From the NCBI GenBank assembly GCA_016787705.1, contig JAEUTP010000008.1, forward strand, positions 434,001 to 498,000: 64,000 nucleotides of DNA. The letters run 5' to 3'. This document shows positions 27,812 through 36,038 of the stretch, in pieces. The notes below the pieces were generated by a model, which was given only the letters and a program-made list of their open reading frames with translations, made no database searches and had not been told where the DNA came from. A program made the translations under genes and the position numbers. Position 1 is the first letter of the stretch, and each line of letters begins with the position of its first letter. This stretch comes from Bacteroidia bacterium. GTDB taxonomy: Bacteria; Bacteroidota; Bacteroidia; B-17B0; Aurantibacillaceae.

Positions 27812-28795
27812 TTTTTTGTGAAATCCATTTATTAAAAAGAAAACTTCCTCTGCTGTGTAATGATGAACGTTAAAGCGAGGCAGATCATAAATATAATCCT
27901 TGTCCTCCTTTAATCTTTTTAATTCAACAAAATCGCTGATTCTTGTAAAACATAATTTATATAATTTTTTTGCAAGGACTATTGACAAAGCATTACAATT
28001 TGCGAACGGAAAAGCAAAAGCGTTTGCCTCTTGTCCGGTTTCCTTTACAATGATCTCTTTTGAATCCTTTAATTCAGATTCAATAAAAACAGGATCGATT
28101 TCCTTTTTAAAGCTTGGATGCGTTAAGCTGTGAGAGGCAACCGTAACCAGTTCGGAGTCAAGTAAACGCAGTTCTTCAAAAGACAATAATTCATTTTCGA
28201 TGATGCGTTTGTCAGTCACAAATTTTTCACGCAGATCGTAAATAGCGCTCATTCGCTGTACCTGGCCCAGGTTACATAAATGAATTGTTATGTCAAGGTT
28301 AATTTTAAAATAATCATTCTTATCGGTAAAATTAATTTTAATGTTATGCTTTGTAAAGAATTCATCAATTTCATTAACGGTATAGTGTTTTACAAAAAAT
28401 ATCACAGCAGAGGTCCAAATATGTCCTTTGTTGGTTATTTGATAAGGCAATACAAAAAGTGTTGAATGAACCGAATGCCTTTTTAAAATTGGATACGCAT
28501 AGTCAAGATAATCTTTATAACCATCATCAAAGGTAATAAAACAGGCATTTTTTAATTCGGTTGCCTGCTTCAAATATAGATCGTTAAGCGGTAATATAGT
28601 ATAATGCTTTTTAAGCAGCAACAGGATCTCTTCAAATAATTTAGGATGAATACCAGGCCAGATCTCATCATATTCGGGAATTATCTTATGAAACACCAAA
28701 ACAGGTACCCTGCATTTTTTCCTGTTATAATAAAGAAGGCTTGAACCAATTCCTAATTTATAAATGAGCTTAAAAAAGTAATCCCTGAAGTGCAT
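27800..28795 (-). CDS. Polysaccharide deacetylase (NodB-type)
   Basis: A 331-aa carbohydrate esterase 4 protein. Motif 1 TFDDGYKDY carries the catalytic base and metal-binding Asp; motif 2 SHSLTHPSF carries the metal-binding histidines. These enzymes remove N- or O-acetyl groups from glycans. A short hydrophobic N-terminal stretch is present but no clear signal peptide. It lies alone on the minus strand between plus-strand glycan genes. Confidence 0.85.
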   Translation of the reverse strand: MHFRDYFFKLIYKLGIGSSLLYYNRKKCRVPVLVFHKIIPEYDEIWPGIHPKLFEEILLLLKKHYTILPLNDLYLKQATELKNACFITFDDGYKDYLDYAYPILKRHSVHSTLFVLPYQITNKGHIWTSAVIFFVKHYTVNEIDEFFTKHNIKINFTDKNDYFKINLDITIHLCNLGQVQRMSAIYDLREKFVTDKRIIENELLSFEELRLLDSELVTVASHSLTHPSFKKEIDPVFIESELKDSKEIIVKETGQEANAFAFPFANCNALSIVLAKKLYKLCFTRISDFVELKRLKEDKDYIYDLPRFNVHHYTAEEVFFLINGFHKKLGK

Positions 28796-28842
28796 AATTA
28801 TTTTAAATATAATCGATTAAAGTATTATACCCAAATTTTATT

Positions 28843-28850
28843 TATCTTTA
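28843..28850 (+). promoter_or_regulatory. Putative -7 box for galE
   Basis: TATCTTTA lies 32 nt before the galE ATG and resembles the local -7 variant TAnnTTTA. No -33 TTG was seen at the expected spacing. Confidence 0.3.
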
Positions 28851-28882
28851 TGTTTATAAAAAGAAAAATTTCATAAAGGTAT

Positions 28883-29908
28883 ATGCAAACTATTATCGTT
28901 ACCGGAGGCGCCGGTTACATCGGATCACACACGATTATTGAATTACTAACAAATACGGCCTTTAACGTTGTTTCTATTGATAATTTTTCAAATTCAACCA
29001 CCGCTGCTTATGATAGAATTAAAAAGATCACTAACAAAAATTTCGAGACTTTGAATTTTGATCTTTGTAATGAAGCCGAACTAAACAAACAATTATCAGG
29101 CATTAAAAGTATTGCAGGTATCATTCACTTTGCAGCATACAAATCAGTGCCTGAAAGTATGAATGATCCTTTAGCGTATTATCACAATAACTTAACATCA
29201 TTAAATAATCTTTTAAAATTTGCCTTAAAAAATAATATTACTAATTTTATTTTTTCATCTTCCTGTTCCGTTTATGGCAATGCTGATAAATTACCTGTTA
29301 CCGAACAAACCGAATTAAAAAAAGCTGAGAGCCCTTATGGGCATACCAAACAAATGGGTGAAGACATCATTCGTTTTGTTTGCAAAGCAGAGCCTTCTTT
29401 TAACGTTGTGTTATTACGTTATTTTAATCCTGTTGGCGCACATATTAGCGGACAAATTGGTGAATTTCCATTGAACCGCCCCAATAACCTGGTACCAATT
29501 ATTACACAAACAGCAGTTGGTAAAAATTCGCTAACGGTTTTTGGAAATAAATTTGATACACGTGACGGTTCATGCATTCGCGATTATATTCATGTAAGCG
29601 ACATTGCCGATGCACACGTAAAAGCATTGTATTATTTAATTGATAAAAAAAATAAAAGCAATGTTCCTGTCTTTAATTTAGGCACAGGTAACGGTGTAAG
29701 CGTTTTAGAAGCAATCCATTCTTTTGAAAAGGTAAGTGGTAAAAAATTAGATTATACAATTGGGCCGCCACGTGAAGGAGACGTAATTGCCGTTTATGCA
29801 GATAACACTTTAGCAAGAACAGAATTAAACTGGCAACCAAAATATGGCTTGGATGATATGATGGCCAGCGCCTGGAAATGGCAGCAAACGCTTGAAGCGG
29901 GAAATTGA
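28883..29908 (+). CDS. galE: UDP-glucose 4-epimerase
   Basis: A 341-aa SDR enzyme interconverting UDP-glucose and UDP-galactose, likely feeding the glycan cluster. It has the NAD motif GGAGYIGSH at the N terminus, SSCSVYG with the catalytic Ser, the YGHTK active-site Tyr/Lys and the family-typical RYFNPVGAH. Length is normal. It stands alone in its transcription unit and marks the right end of the cluster. Confidence 0.93.
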   Translation: MQTIIVTGGAGYIGSHTIIELLTNTAFNVVSIDNFSNSTTAAYDRIKKITNKNFETLNFDLCNEAELNKQLSGIKSIAGIIHFAAYKSVPESMNDPLAYYHNNLTSLNNLLKFALKNNITNFIFSSSCSVYGNADKLPVTEQTELKKAESPYGHTKQMGEDIIRFVCKAEPSFNVVLLRYFNPVGAHISGQIGEFPLNRPNNLVPIITQTAVGKNSLTVFGNKFDTRDGSCIRDYIHVSDIADAHVKALYYLIDKKNKSNVPVFNLGTGNGVSVLEAIHSFEKVSGKKLDYTIGPPREGDVIAVYADNTLARTELNWQPKYGLDDMMASAWKWQQTLEAGN

Positions 29909-29954
29909 TCCCATAATGGAGCGCGGGTAATGCTGATCGACGGATCATTGCAGA

Positions 29955-32093
29955 TCATCTGCTCTCTAATATCAACGAAAAATTATCCAGCTTATCCAGC
30001 TCATCTAAAAGCTCCTGCAACAATGCCATTTGTTTTAATGGTACAACAGATCTTTTTGCCACTACTTCTACTTTCAATAAATAGTTGGTGTCGGAATTTT
30101 TAATGATCTTACTTTCCAGTTTAAACAAAGCATTATCTATTGTTCTTTCAAAGTCTTTTACATTTAATATTTCGGCAGGCTTATTAAACTCCAACGAAAA
30201 ATTATAAGCATCTGAAAAATCAAAATCCAGGTAATAATCATGCGTTGGCATTTCAGGGATCATTTTTTTGGAGAGAATAAATGAGAACCAGTTCTTTAAA
30301 TTTAAAGTTTTAGCATCTGCCAACGTAATTTTTTCCGAACAATTAAAAGTATACCTGAATGGAAACTCGTTAATACTCGACGATAATTTTATCTTTTGTG
30401 CTGACGCATTAGGTTTATCCAAACACTTTTTAAAATAGTGCGGCGATACGGTAGAATCTATAAATTCATTTAAATACAAATGCCTTAATAAAGTTGAGAA
30501 TTGGCCGGAAAGGCTTTCTTTAACAGTTAGTCTTGTGCTTAAACTATCCAATGCAATTTTTACTGTAACATTTTCTGTACGGGCATTTTCATTAAAGGTA
30601 CCCTGGTGCGTTTTCATTAATCTAAACACCATGGCATCTTTATTTTTTGTGTCTTCCTGGAAGTTGCGTGCAAACAAAGCGGTTAACGAGCCTTCGAAGT
30701 AAAACGGCAGTTCGTTTAAATGATATTTTATTCCGTCATAACGCGGCATAAAATAAATAAATGAATTCTTTACAGGTATGGCAACCAGGTTGTTTTCATA
30801 AGCATAATGTGTTCTGAAATTAAGGTTATGCTCGCTGTATCGCCTATCCTCCACATTGGCCAGGTAATAAAATACTTTTTTATCATTTAAAATATCCCTG
30901 TATAATTTCCACATTGTATGCTCTACCAGCCGGCGCTTTAAAAGATGATCGCCACTGTAGAGATTGTACAGGGCCGACTCATTATAAAATAAATGGTTAG
31001 CGCTTATGTACCTGAAATTATTAAAGGTATCGCACATGGCTTTAAAAAAAGTAATGTTGCTGCTGTCTGATGTTACAGCCGGCAGAGTGGCTACAAATTT
31101 GCGAATAGAGGCAAATTGTTTGTCATATATCTTGGTATAATTGTTTACAGTATCGGTATAAATTATCCATTCAAATTTTTTTGGCCTGAAAAGATCGTAT
31201 TCATATAAACGGCCCGAGCCTGTGGGATAAGAGCCATTGACCACCCTGTAAAATTTAAAATCGGCAAATACATGCGGCCCGTTAATTGCTTCTTTGCTGT
31301 TTGCAGGATAATTAACACCCTTAACATTAGTAAGCTTTATTTTATCTGTAAAAATAACAAAGTCATTATACTCAGTATAAGACCTTTTAACGGCAGAATC
31401 TTTTATATTTAGTGGAAGTATAAAAGAATAGTCGGCGAAATTTTTATTTACCTTATAAATAAAATCGTATTCACAATTTATTTTAGGATATGCAGACTGA
31501 AAATAAAACAAATTAGAGCCGTACATCGAATTAAAATCCGCTTCATAGCTTAGCTCTACTACATCGCCAACCGAAAGATTCTGCATTTGAAACATAGCCA
31601 GCTCATCTTTTATGAATTCGCCCGTATATTTTATACGGCGCGGCTGCTCAAATTTTACTTTAAAGGTTACAGGTTGCCAATGTGTGCTTGAAAACACGCG
31701 TGCGCCAAATTTTCTAACATGGTACTCGGCAATAAAAGGTATTTTCAGGCGCGAACGGCGACCCTGTTTGTATAAATTACAATCATAGGCCTCATCAAAA
31801 GATTCCGGCAATGTTAAGGTTTGAAATTTATCAAGGCCTTTCTGGGTATTGATCTTTACAAGTATATGCCGTACAACTTTTTCGTTATTGCTGGCATAAA
31901 AATAAAATTCGGTTTTATCATTAATAACAACCAGGTCTGAATTTTCGTGATCCTTCAATTGTTGTGGCAATTCAGGTGCTTTAACATTGGCCCATTTTAC
32001 GGGCTCATCGCCAAAGGATGTGCTTTGCGAAACTATTGGACTTACAGCTACAAATAACAGCAGTGCAACAAGGATAATTCTTATAAAATACAT
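29955..32093 (-). CDS. DUF3857-like secreted protein
   Basis: A 712-aa exported protein with a signal peptide (1-22). The N-terminal ~250 residues are beta-rich and look like DUF3857 (IRHILVKIN and FEQPRRIKYTGEF-type strands). The middle would correspond to a transglutaminase-like domain, but I see no clear Cys-His-Asp triad, and a C-terminal DUF3858-like part follows. These proteins are common in Bacteroidota and of unknown function. Its putative promoter and first codons are part of the 122-bp direct repeat repeated at 35544. The ATG lies 6 nt after a -7-like box, so the mRNA may be leaderless. Confidence 0.7.
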   Translation of the reverse strand: MYFIRIILVALLLFVAVSPIVSQSTSFGDEPVKWANVKAPELPQQLKDHENSDLVVINDKTEFYFYASNNEKVVRHILVKINTQKGLDKFQTLTLPESFDEAYDCNLYKQGRRSRLKIPFIAEYHVRKFGARVFSSTHWQPVTFKVKFEQPRRIKYTGEFIKDELAMFQMQNLSVGDVVELSYEADFNSMYGSNLFYFQSAYPKINCEYDFIYKVNKNFADYSFILPLNIKDSAVKRSYTEYNDFVIFTDKIKLTNVKGVNYPANSKEAINGPHVFADFKFYRVVNGSYPTGSGRLYEYDLFRPKKFEWIIYTDTVNNYTKIYDKQFASIRKFVATLPAVTSDSSNITFFKAMCDTFNNFRYISANHLFYNESALYNLYSGDHLLKRRLVEHTMWKLYRDILNDKKVFYYLANVEDRRYSEHNLNFRTHYAYENNLVAIPVKNSFIYFMPRYDGIKYHLNELPFYFEGSLTALFARNFQEDTKNKDAMVFRLMKTHQGTFNENARTENVTVKIALDSLSTRLTVKESLSGQFSTLLRHLYLNEFIDSTVSPHYFKKCLDKPNASAQKIKLSSSINEFPFRYTFNCSEKITLADAKTLNLKNWFSFILSKKMIPEMPTHDYYLDFDFSDAYNFSLEFNKPAEILNVKDFERTIDNALFKLESKIIKNSDTNYLLKVEVVAKRSVVPLKQMALLQELLDELDKLDNFSLILESR

Positions 32094-32196
32094 ATAGTAT
32101 AAAAATAGAATTTATTTTTGACTAAGCAAGTATCTTGTACATTAATAAACTGCTTATGCAGCTAGTCAGTTTCCGGGAACTATAAATAAATGTGCC
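32075..32196. repeat. 122-bp direct repeat, copy 1
   Basis: Identical base for base to 35544-35665. It covers the first codons of the DUF3857-like gene (MYFIRI), its putative promoter and upstream DNA. Copy 1 is attached to the intact gene. Confidence 0.95.
32100..32129 (-). promoter_or_regulatory. Putative promoter of DUF3857-like gene (copy 1)
   Basis: Read on the minus strand, TTG (32129-32127) and TATTTTTA (32107-32100) are spaced 19 bp. The start codon begins 6 nt after the -7 box. The same promoter is present in the second 122-bp copy. Confidence 0.45.
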
Positions 32197-32198
32197 CC

Positions 32199-32227
32199 TG
32201 TAGACATACTTTCAAAGATAATAAAAT
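32199..32227 (-). pseudogene. Remnant of transposase gene start
   Basis: Bases 32199-32227 match 35429-35457 exactly. They contain the start codon and first three codons (MST) of the REP-associated transposase plus its 5' flank. Here the frame runs into the 122-bp repeat after codon 3, so this is a recombination junction, not a gene. Confidence 0.7.
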
Positions 32228-32240
32228 TTAACGAAATTTA

Positions 32241-32270
32241 CGCACGGATTACAAATCCGCGCGAACGGGT
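32241..32270. repeat. REP palindrome (i)
   Basis: CGCACGGATTACAAATCCGC followed by GCGAACGGGT. The core GGATT/AATCC stem with flanking CGC/GCG is shared with REP (iii) and (iv). It follows the transposase-start remnant. Confidence 0.75.
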
Positions 32271-32283
32271 TGATTTCTCTAGA

Positions 32284-32709
32284 CTAATCGGAAATTATTA
32301 TTACATCTTTAAATAAATTTTCTCCTTTATTAATTCTAAATGAATGTCCCTTTGAGTAAATTTTTATAGTATCTGTATCAAATGAATAACTCTTAGGCGG
32401 AATCGTTGTAAATTCAACGACTTCTCTATTTTTCATAAATACAAATAAAATGACTTCGTCTCGCACATTTGTATTTGTATTTTTAATTTTGGAGAGATTA
32501 ACCTTAAATTTAGTTTCAATTTTATCAATATTAGAATAGGGTGGTAAAATAATAAGTGAATCGTAACCATTGCAAACGCTATCAAACATAATACTTTCTC
32601 GTCCTGTAAGTATCGACTCGTCTAATAAATTACTAATTTTATTTTTTAAATTATTCTCTTTACAACCAATAAGAAATAAAAAAATTATAGTTTGGATTAT
32701 TTTTTTCAT
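32284..32709 (-). CDS. Lipoprotein, candidate immunity protein of DUF6973-like toxin
   Basis: A 141-aa lipoprotein with lipobox LIGC near residue 16; the remainder is a small soluble domain of no recognised family. I chose the ATG at 32709, which overlaps the upstream toxin-like stop as ATGA; an in-frame ATG two codons earlier is possible. Size, lipid anchor and coupling to a toxin-like gene suggest a periplasmic immunity protein, which is inference. It is the partner of the gene at 32706. Confidence 0.55.
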   Translation of the reverse strand: MKKIIQTIIFLFLIGCKENNLKNKISNLLDESILTGRESIMFDSVCNGYDSLIILPPYSNIDKIETKFKVNLSKIKNTNTNVRDEVILFVFMKNREVVEFTTIPPKSYSFDTDTIKIYSKGHSFRINKGENLFKDVIIISD

Positions 32710-33530
32710 GGCCATGTAGTTTTAGTAAAGGTTCCATTTTTAATCATTATTAAGCCTCCATGCTCAAGGTGATTAAAAACATTTTTCATTAAATTATTAT
32801 TTGATTTATCCGAAGTTATGGAATATATTTTAAATCCTTGTTCATTATTAAATAAATCCATTGTTCTTGATGAATTATTTTCAGAAAAACTTACTTCATG
32901 TGCAAAACCAAATTCTCTTGCAATGCCTTCTCCCAAATCGCGAGCATTCATAGCACTAAAGAACGCATGTCTAAATGCATCAGCGGCATTATCAACTTCA
33001 ATATCCGTTTGAAATATCGCATTTTGAGCGCTATAAGCAACATTAGCATTTTCTGCTAAAATATCTCTAGCATAAGGATATTTTGCAGCAAAAGCCATTT
33101 CCGCAAGAGTGTAAAGTCCTTTTGGGAGATGACTTATTGCGTCGATACCCAAAGTAGAATTAACGTCACGCAGGTTTTCAATTTCAGCCGCTTGGTTAAT
33201 TTCATAAAGTGCCTGATCAGCCTCACCTATTGCCTTAACTACTTCATTAAAATTTCCTAAGCCGGATGCTGCTGCCATGGCAGTCCTATTTGCATATTCA
33301 TTTAAAACGCTTCTAAACCGCATACCTAAGTTTTCAGATCGGTCACTGGCCCATTCGGCCTCTGCTTTTTGCCAGTCAACTGCTTCCACCATATTAAATT
33401 TCATACCTGCACCGGATGATTTTTTTAATGCGTCTATAGTTCCGTCTTGGTATGCCAGCCACGATTCGTGCTGGGTTAAATACTCGCCACCGTTTTGCAT
33501 AGCCAGGGCATAACCACTATTGCCAAGCAA
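32706..33530 (-). CDS. Orphan polymorphic-toxin tail with DUF6973-like domain
   Basis: A 274-aa frame without signal peptide. Its second half has the pattern DAFRHAFFSAMNARDLGEG, AREFGFAHE and SRTMDLFNNEQG, the conserved His/Asn-rich core of DUF6973, a domain often found at the C terminus of Bacteroidota polymorphic toxins. The first half is Ala-rich and looks like a linker. The start is doubtful: TTG 33530 is used, but coding-like sequence continues upstream in the same frame through codons NDYAG to an in-frame TAA (33546-33544) and beyond, so this may be a decayed or detached toxin end. ATGA overlap with the lipoprotein gene downstream. Confidence 0.55.
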   Translation of the reverse strand: MLGNSGYALAMQNGGEYLTQHESWLAYQDGTIDALKKSSGAGMKFNMVEAVDWQKAEAEWASDRSENLGMRFRSVLNEYANRTAMAAASGLGNFNEVVKAIGEADQALYEINQAAEIENLRDVNSTLGIDAISHLPKGLYTLAEMAFAAKYPYARDILAENANVAYSAQNAIFQTDIEVDNAADAFRHAFFSAMNARDLGEGIAREFGFAHEVSFSENNSSRTMDLFNNEQGFKIYSITSDKSNNNLMKNVFNHLEHGGLIMIKNGTFTKTTWP

Positions 33531-33612
33531 ACCGGCATAATCATTTTAATCCGAGTATGCTTTCAAACATTCTTTCTGTATTTCGCCTGTTGTGAGTTTT
33601 CAACGAACGATG

Positions 33613-33632
33613 GCGCAGATTTGTAATCTGCC
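33613..33632. repeat. Divergent REP palindrome (ii)
   Basis: GGCAGATT/AATCTGCC stem with a 3-nt loop, flanked by a CGAACGATGGCG arm related to the other REPs. It separates the two toxin/lipoprotein pairs. Confidence 0.55.
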
Positions 33633-33651
33633 AAAAAAAACAAACCGCCAT

Positions 33652-34101
33652 CTATTTAACATTAAATCCTACATTCAAATCAATACTATCTGAATAAACT
33701 ACTTTCCAGTTTAGCTTTTTTAATTCTTCAACCGTAAATTCTAATCTTCTTGAATAATATTGATTTTTAACTACATCTTCCCATTTAACATTATCTAATA
33801 GTTTTTTTGTCATAAATATTATTTTCAGCTTTTTATCGGGTATTTCATTATTGATAAAATCTTCCCATCGAGTGTTAATCATTGAACAACGCTCGTTCTC
33901 ATTTGGCATCAAACAATTTTCATTTATGTATTTATTGTTAGGATCAATATAATATAATGGTTTATCATATTTTTTAATAACTGTATCGCGACTAACACTA
34001 AAAAAAATAGTATCATTGGTATTATTAAGAATCATTAATTTCTTATCACCGAAATCACAAGAAATAAAGAAAAAAACAAATAAACTCATTAAGCATTTCA
34101 T
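33652..34101 (-). CDS. Lipoprotein, candidate immunity protein of metallopeptidase-like toxin
   Basis: A 149-aa lipoprotein with lipobox ISC at Cys15 and a short charged mature domain; family not recognised. Its ATG overlaps the stop of the HEYGH protein as ATGA, exactly as in the neighbouring pair. The arrangement suggests an immunity partner anchored in the periplasm. It is unrelated by eye to the lipoprotein at 32284. Confidence 0.55.
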   Translation of the reverse strand: MKCLMSLFVFFFISCDFGDKKLMILNNTNDTIFFSVSRDTVIKKYDKPLYYIDPNNKYINENCLMPNENERCSMINTRWEDFINNEIPDKKLKIIFMTKKLLDNVKWEDVVKNQYYSRRLEFTVEELKKLNWKVVYSDSIDLNVGFNVK

Positions 34102-34856
34102 CTTCTTGGTATTGTATGTGGATATGAGGTACTAAAATCTTTTGCCAACGAACTTCCAAACCATGCGACTGCAAAATTATTAGCTCTGATCTCTGAATAG
34201 AAATATTTATGAATACCCCCTACTCCAGTTACTTCATTATATAAGCTTGGCAAACCTACTAATACATTAAAATTAGCACTTTTTGGTAAAAAAGGCAATG
34301 TATTACCAGATCCATAATACATATCTAAGAAATGACCATACTCATGTTGCAAAAGCTTTAAAGAGCTATTTGGACTAACTAAAATAACACTTCCATCTGG
34401 GCCATTTATTGAAATACCACGTTCATATTCTTTCCCATCTCCTAATAAATTAGTTTCGTATATTTTGACACCTGGATACATTTTCTGATCACTGATATCG
34501 TTAAAAATTAGCGACTCTGAAGACGCAAGACTTCCATGTAAGTTTCTATTGTTTGAGGCAGGCAAATCATATAACTCCTTACCATATATCTGACTTATTT
34601 GACCATTTGCATTTTCACTTTTTAATGAAACAAGATCGCCGTCTGCATTGAACTGATAGTGTGATGCCGTTCCATCTTCGTTATATGAAGTAACACTTGT
34701 AACATTTTGTCCATTAATACGCAATGTACTACTTGTTGACCAAGCAACATGAGAAGTAATTGTAGTTCTTCTACTCTGAGAAATAGCTCCTTCTTCTTTT
34801 TGCCAATCAATCCGTTCGCGCGGATTTGCAATCCGTGCGCCAAATACTATTATCAT
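34098..34856 (-). CDS. RHS/YD-type toxin tail with HExxH metallopeptidase motif
   Basis: A 252-aa frame. Residues about 40-85 look like YD/RHS repeats (TSYNEDGTASHYQFNADGDL). A C-terminal region carries LKLLQHEYGHFLDMYYG, a gluzincin-type HExxH zinc site near residue 171, so this may be a peptidase toxin. The first ~16 residues are encoded by REP (iii) (GARIANPRERI), so the native N-terminal delivery part is missing and the start at 34856 is nominal. It lies 12 nt downstream of the transposase gene. Activity and secretion in this form are doubtful. Confidence 0.6.
   Translation of the reverse strand: MIIVFGARIANPRERIDWQKEEGAISQSRRTTITSHVAWSTSSTLRINGQNVTSVTSYNEDGTASHYQFNADGDLVSLKSENANGQISQIYGKELYDLPASNNRNLHGSLASSESLIFNDISDQKMYPGVKIYETNLLGDGKEYERGISINGPDGSVILVSPNSSLKLLQHEYGHFLDMYYGSGNTLPFLPKSANFNVLVGLPSLYNEVTGVGGIHKYFYSEIRANNFAVAWFGSSLAKDFSTSYPHTIPRR
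34812..34839. repeat. REP palindrome (iii), inside an open frame
   Basis: The reverse complement of REP (i) with one base changed in the loop: CCGTTCGCGCGGATTTGCAA then TCCGTGCG. It encodes the first residues of the metallopeptidase-like frame. Confidence 0.75.
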
Positions 34857-34867
34857 ATATTTTACTT

Positions 34868-35437
34868 TTAACCAATTGTTTTTAACTGATGTGGTATCAA
34901 CTCTATTTCTAAAAACGAATCCAATTCTGCATAATTTCTTGCACTGCTAAACAAATAATCTTCTGCCTTTTCTACTATTTTATCTTTTACAGGATTATCA
35001 TGTATGTAATTTAATTTTTGATAAATAAATTTATTCGTCGATATCTCTTCCGCATGGTAACCATCCTGCCAAACTTTATAGTCCTGTTCTCTTTTTAGGT
35101 GTTCACATGCTTTCGAAAACATTTCCAACATCCACTCGCGCCTGCTCTCCGGCTCTTCTTTTATATTCTCAAGTATCTTTTTTGAAGTGTACTTTTTAAA
35201 ATCACGCATAATGCTCGCAAGTTCAAAACCTTCCTTTGCACGACACATCATATGTAAATGGCTGGGCATTAAAACATAGGCATATAACTCTAAACCTTTT
35301 TGTTGTTGACAATAGTTTAAAGAATTTACAATGGTCATTTTGTGATTTAAACGTGTAAATATGTCTACCCAATTTACAGTTGTGATTGTAATAAAATAAG
35401 CTCTATCATTATCTTTTGCTTTGTATTTTGTAGACAT
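34868..35437 (-). CDS. REP-associated tyrosine transposase (RAYT, Y1_Tnp)
   Basis: A 189-aa IS200/IS605-related HUH protein. The metal-binding HUH motif appears as MPSHLHMM (His60/His62), and FKKYTSKK, YKVWQDGYHAEEI and KLNYIHDNPVKDKIV are typical of Bacteroidota RAYTs. These proteins bind and cleave REP palindromes, several of which surround the gene. Length is full for the family, so it may be active. The start codon region is copied at 32199. It reads in the same direction as the toxin-like genes and may share their transcript. Confidence 0.85.
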   Translation of the reverse strand: MSTKYKAKDNDRAYFITITTVNWVDIFTRLNHKMTIVNSLNYCQQQKGLELYAYVLMPSHLHMMCRAKEGFELASIMRDFKKYTSKKILENIKEEPESRREWMLEMFSKACEHLKREQDYKVWQDGYHAEEISTNKFIYQKLNYIHDNPVKDKIVEKAEDYLFSSARNYAELDSFLEIELIPHQLKTIG

Positions 35438-35514
35438 ACTTTCAAAGATAATAAAATCTAATTATTAACGAAATTTACGCACGATAAGAAAACTTCGTTA
35501 ATACTCGATATTTA

Positions 35515-35544
35515 CGCACGGATCACAGATCCGCGCGAACGGGT
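35515..35544. repeat. REP palindrome (iv)
   Basis: CGCACGGATCACAGATCCGC followed by GCGAACGGGT. It is the same orientation as REP (i) and immediately precedes the second 122-bp copy. A partial related piece (TTTACGCACG) occurs just upstream at 35474-35483. Confidence 0.75.
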
Positions 35545-35665
35545 AATTCTTATAAAATACATATAGTATAAAAATAGAATTTATTTTTGACTAAGCAAGT
35601 ATCTTGTACATTAATAAACTGCTTATGCAGCTAGTCAGTTTCCGGGAACTATAAATAAATGTGCC
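35544..35665. repeat. 122-bp direct repeat, copy 2
   Basis: Exact copy of 32075-32196. On the minus strand it holds the orphan start MYFIRI, which then reads into REP (iv) instead of the DUF3857-like gene. Confidence 0.95.
35569..35598 (-). promoter_or_regulatory. Duplicated promoter pointing at RAYT/toxin genes
   Basis: Identical to the putative promoter at 32100-32129. In this copy it points into REP (iv), the transposase and the two toxin-like/lipoprotein pairs. Activity is inferred. Confidence 0.4.
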
Positions 35666-36038
35666 TTGGCCGGAAAATGAATGTGGAGAATCTTTACAAT
35701 TTTAAAGCATTTACATTTTTTAAATTGTTAAGCAAACATTTTATGTTTATAAATTAAGCTGTTGAGCAGCTTTTTGTTTAAAAGAGGCTGGGGTAATCCC
35801 TATGTTTTTAAACTTAATAAAATTCCTGAACTTCTGCTTTTAGATAAAAAGCATTTTTTTTAAGAGATAATATTTAAAAAAATAACATCAAATTATAACA
35901 ATTGTGTTATTAATATTTTGCTTGTTAAAATGAAAAATACTGTGGGCATTTCGTAATTGAACCCAGATGGTGCTCATTGAGCAGATGATCACATATAATT
36001 TCTTATTAAATCATATCTATCTGCGAACTGATGTGATA
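35666..36038. other. 373-bp gap without a supported gene
   Basis: AT-rich sequence after the second 122-bp copy. I see no credible ORF on either strand and no convincing terminator. A 12-mer GAGCAGATGATC at 35978-35989 is the reverse complement of 29953-29964. Confidence 0.5.

Noticed and set aside
32075..35665. Classical insertion sequence or composite transposon with target duplication
   Set aside because: The 122-bp repeat is far longer than a target-site duplication, contains parts of a resident gene, and no DDE transposase or terminal inverted repeats bound the segment.
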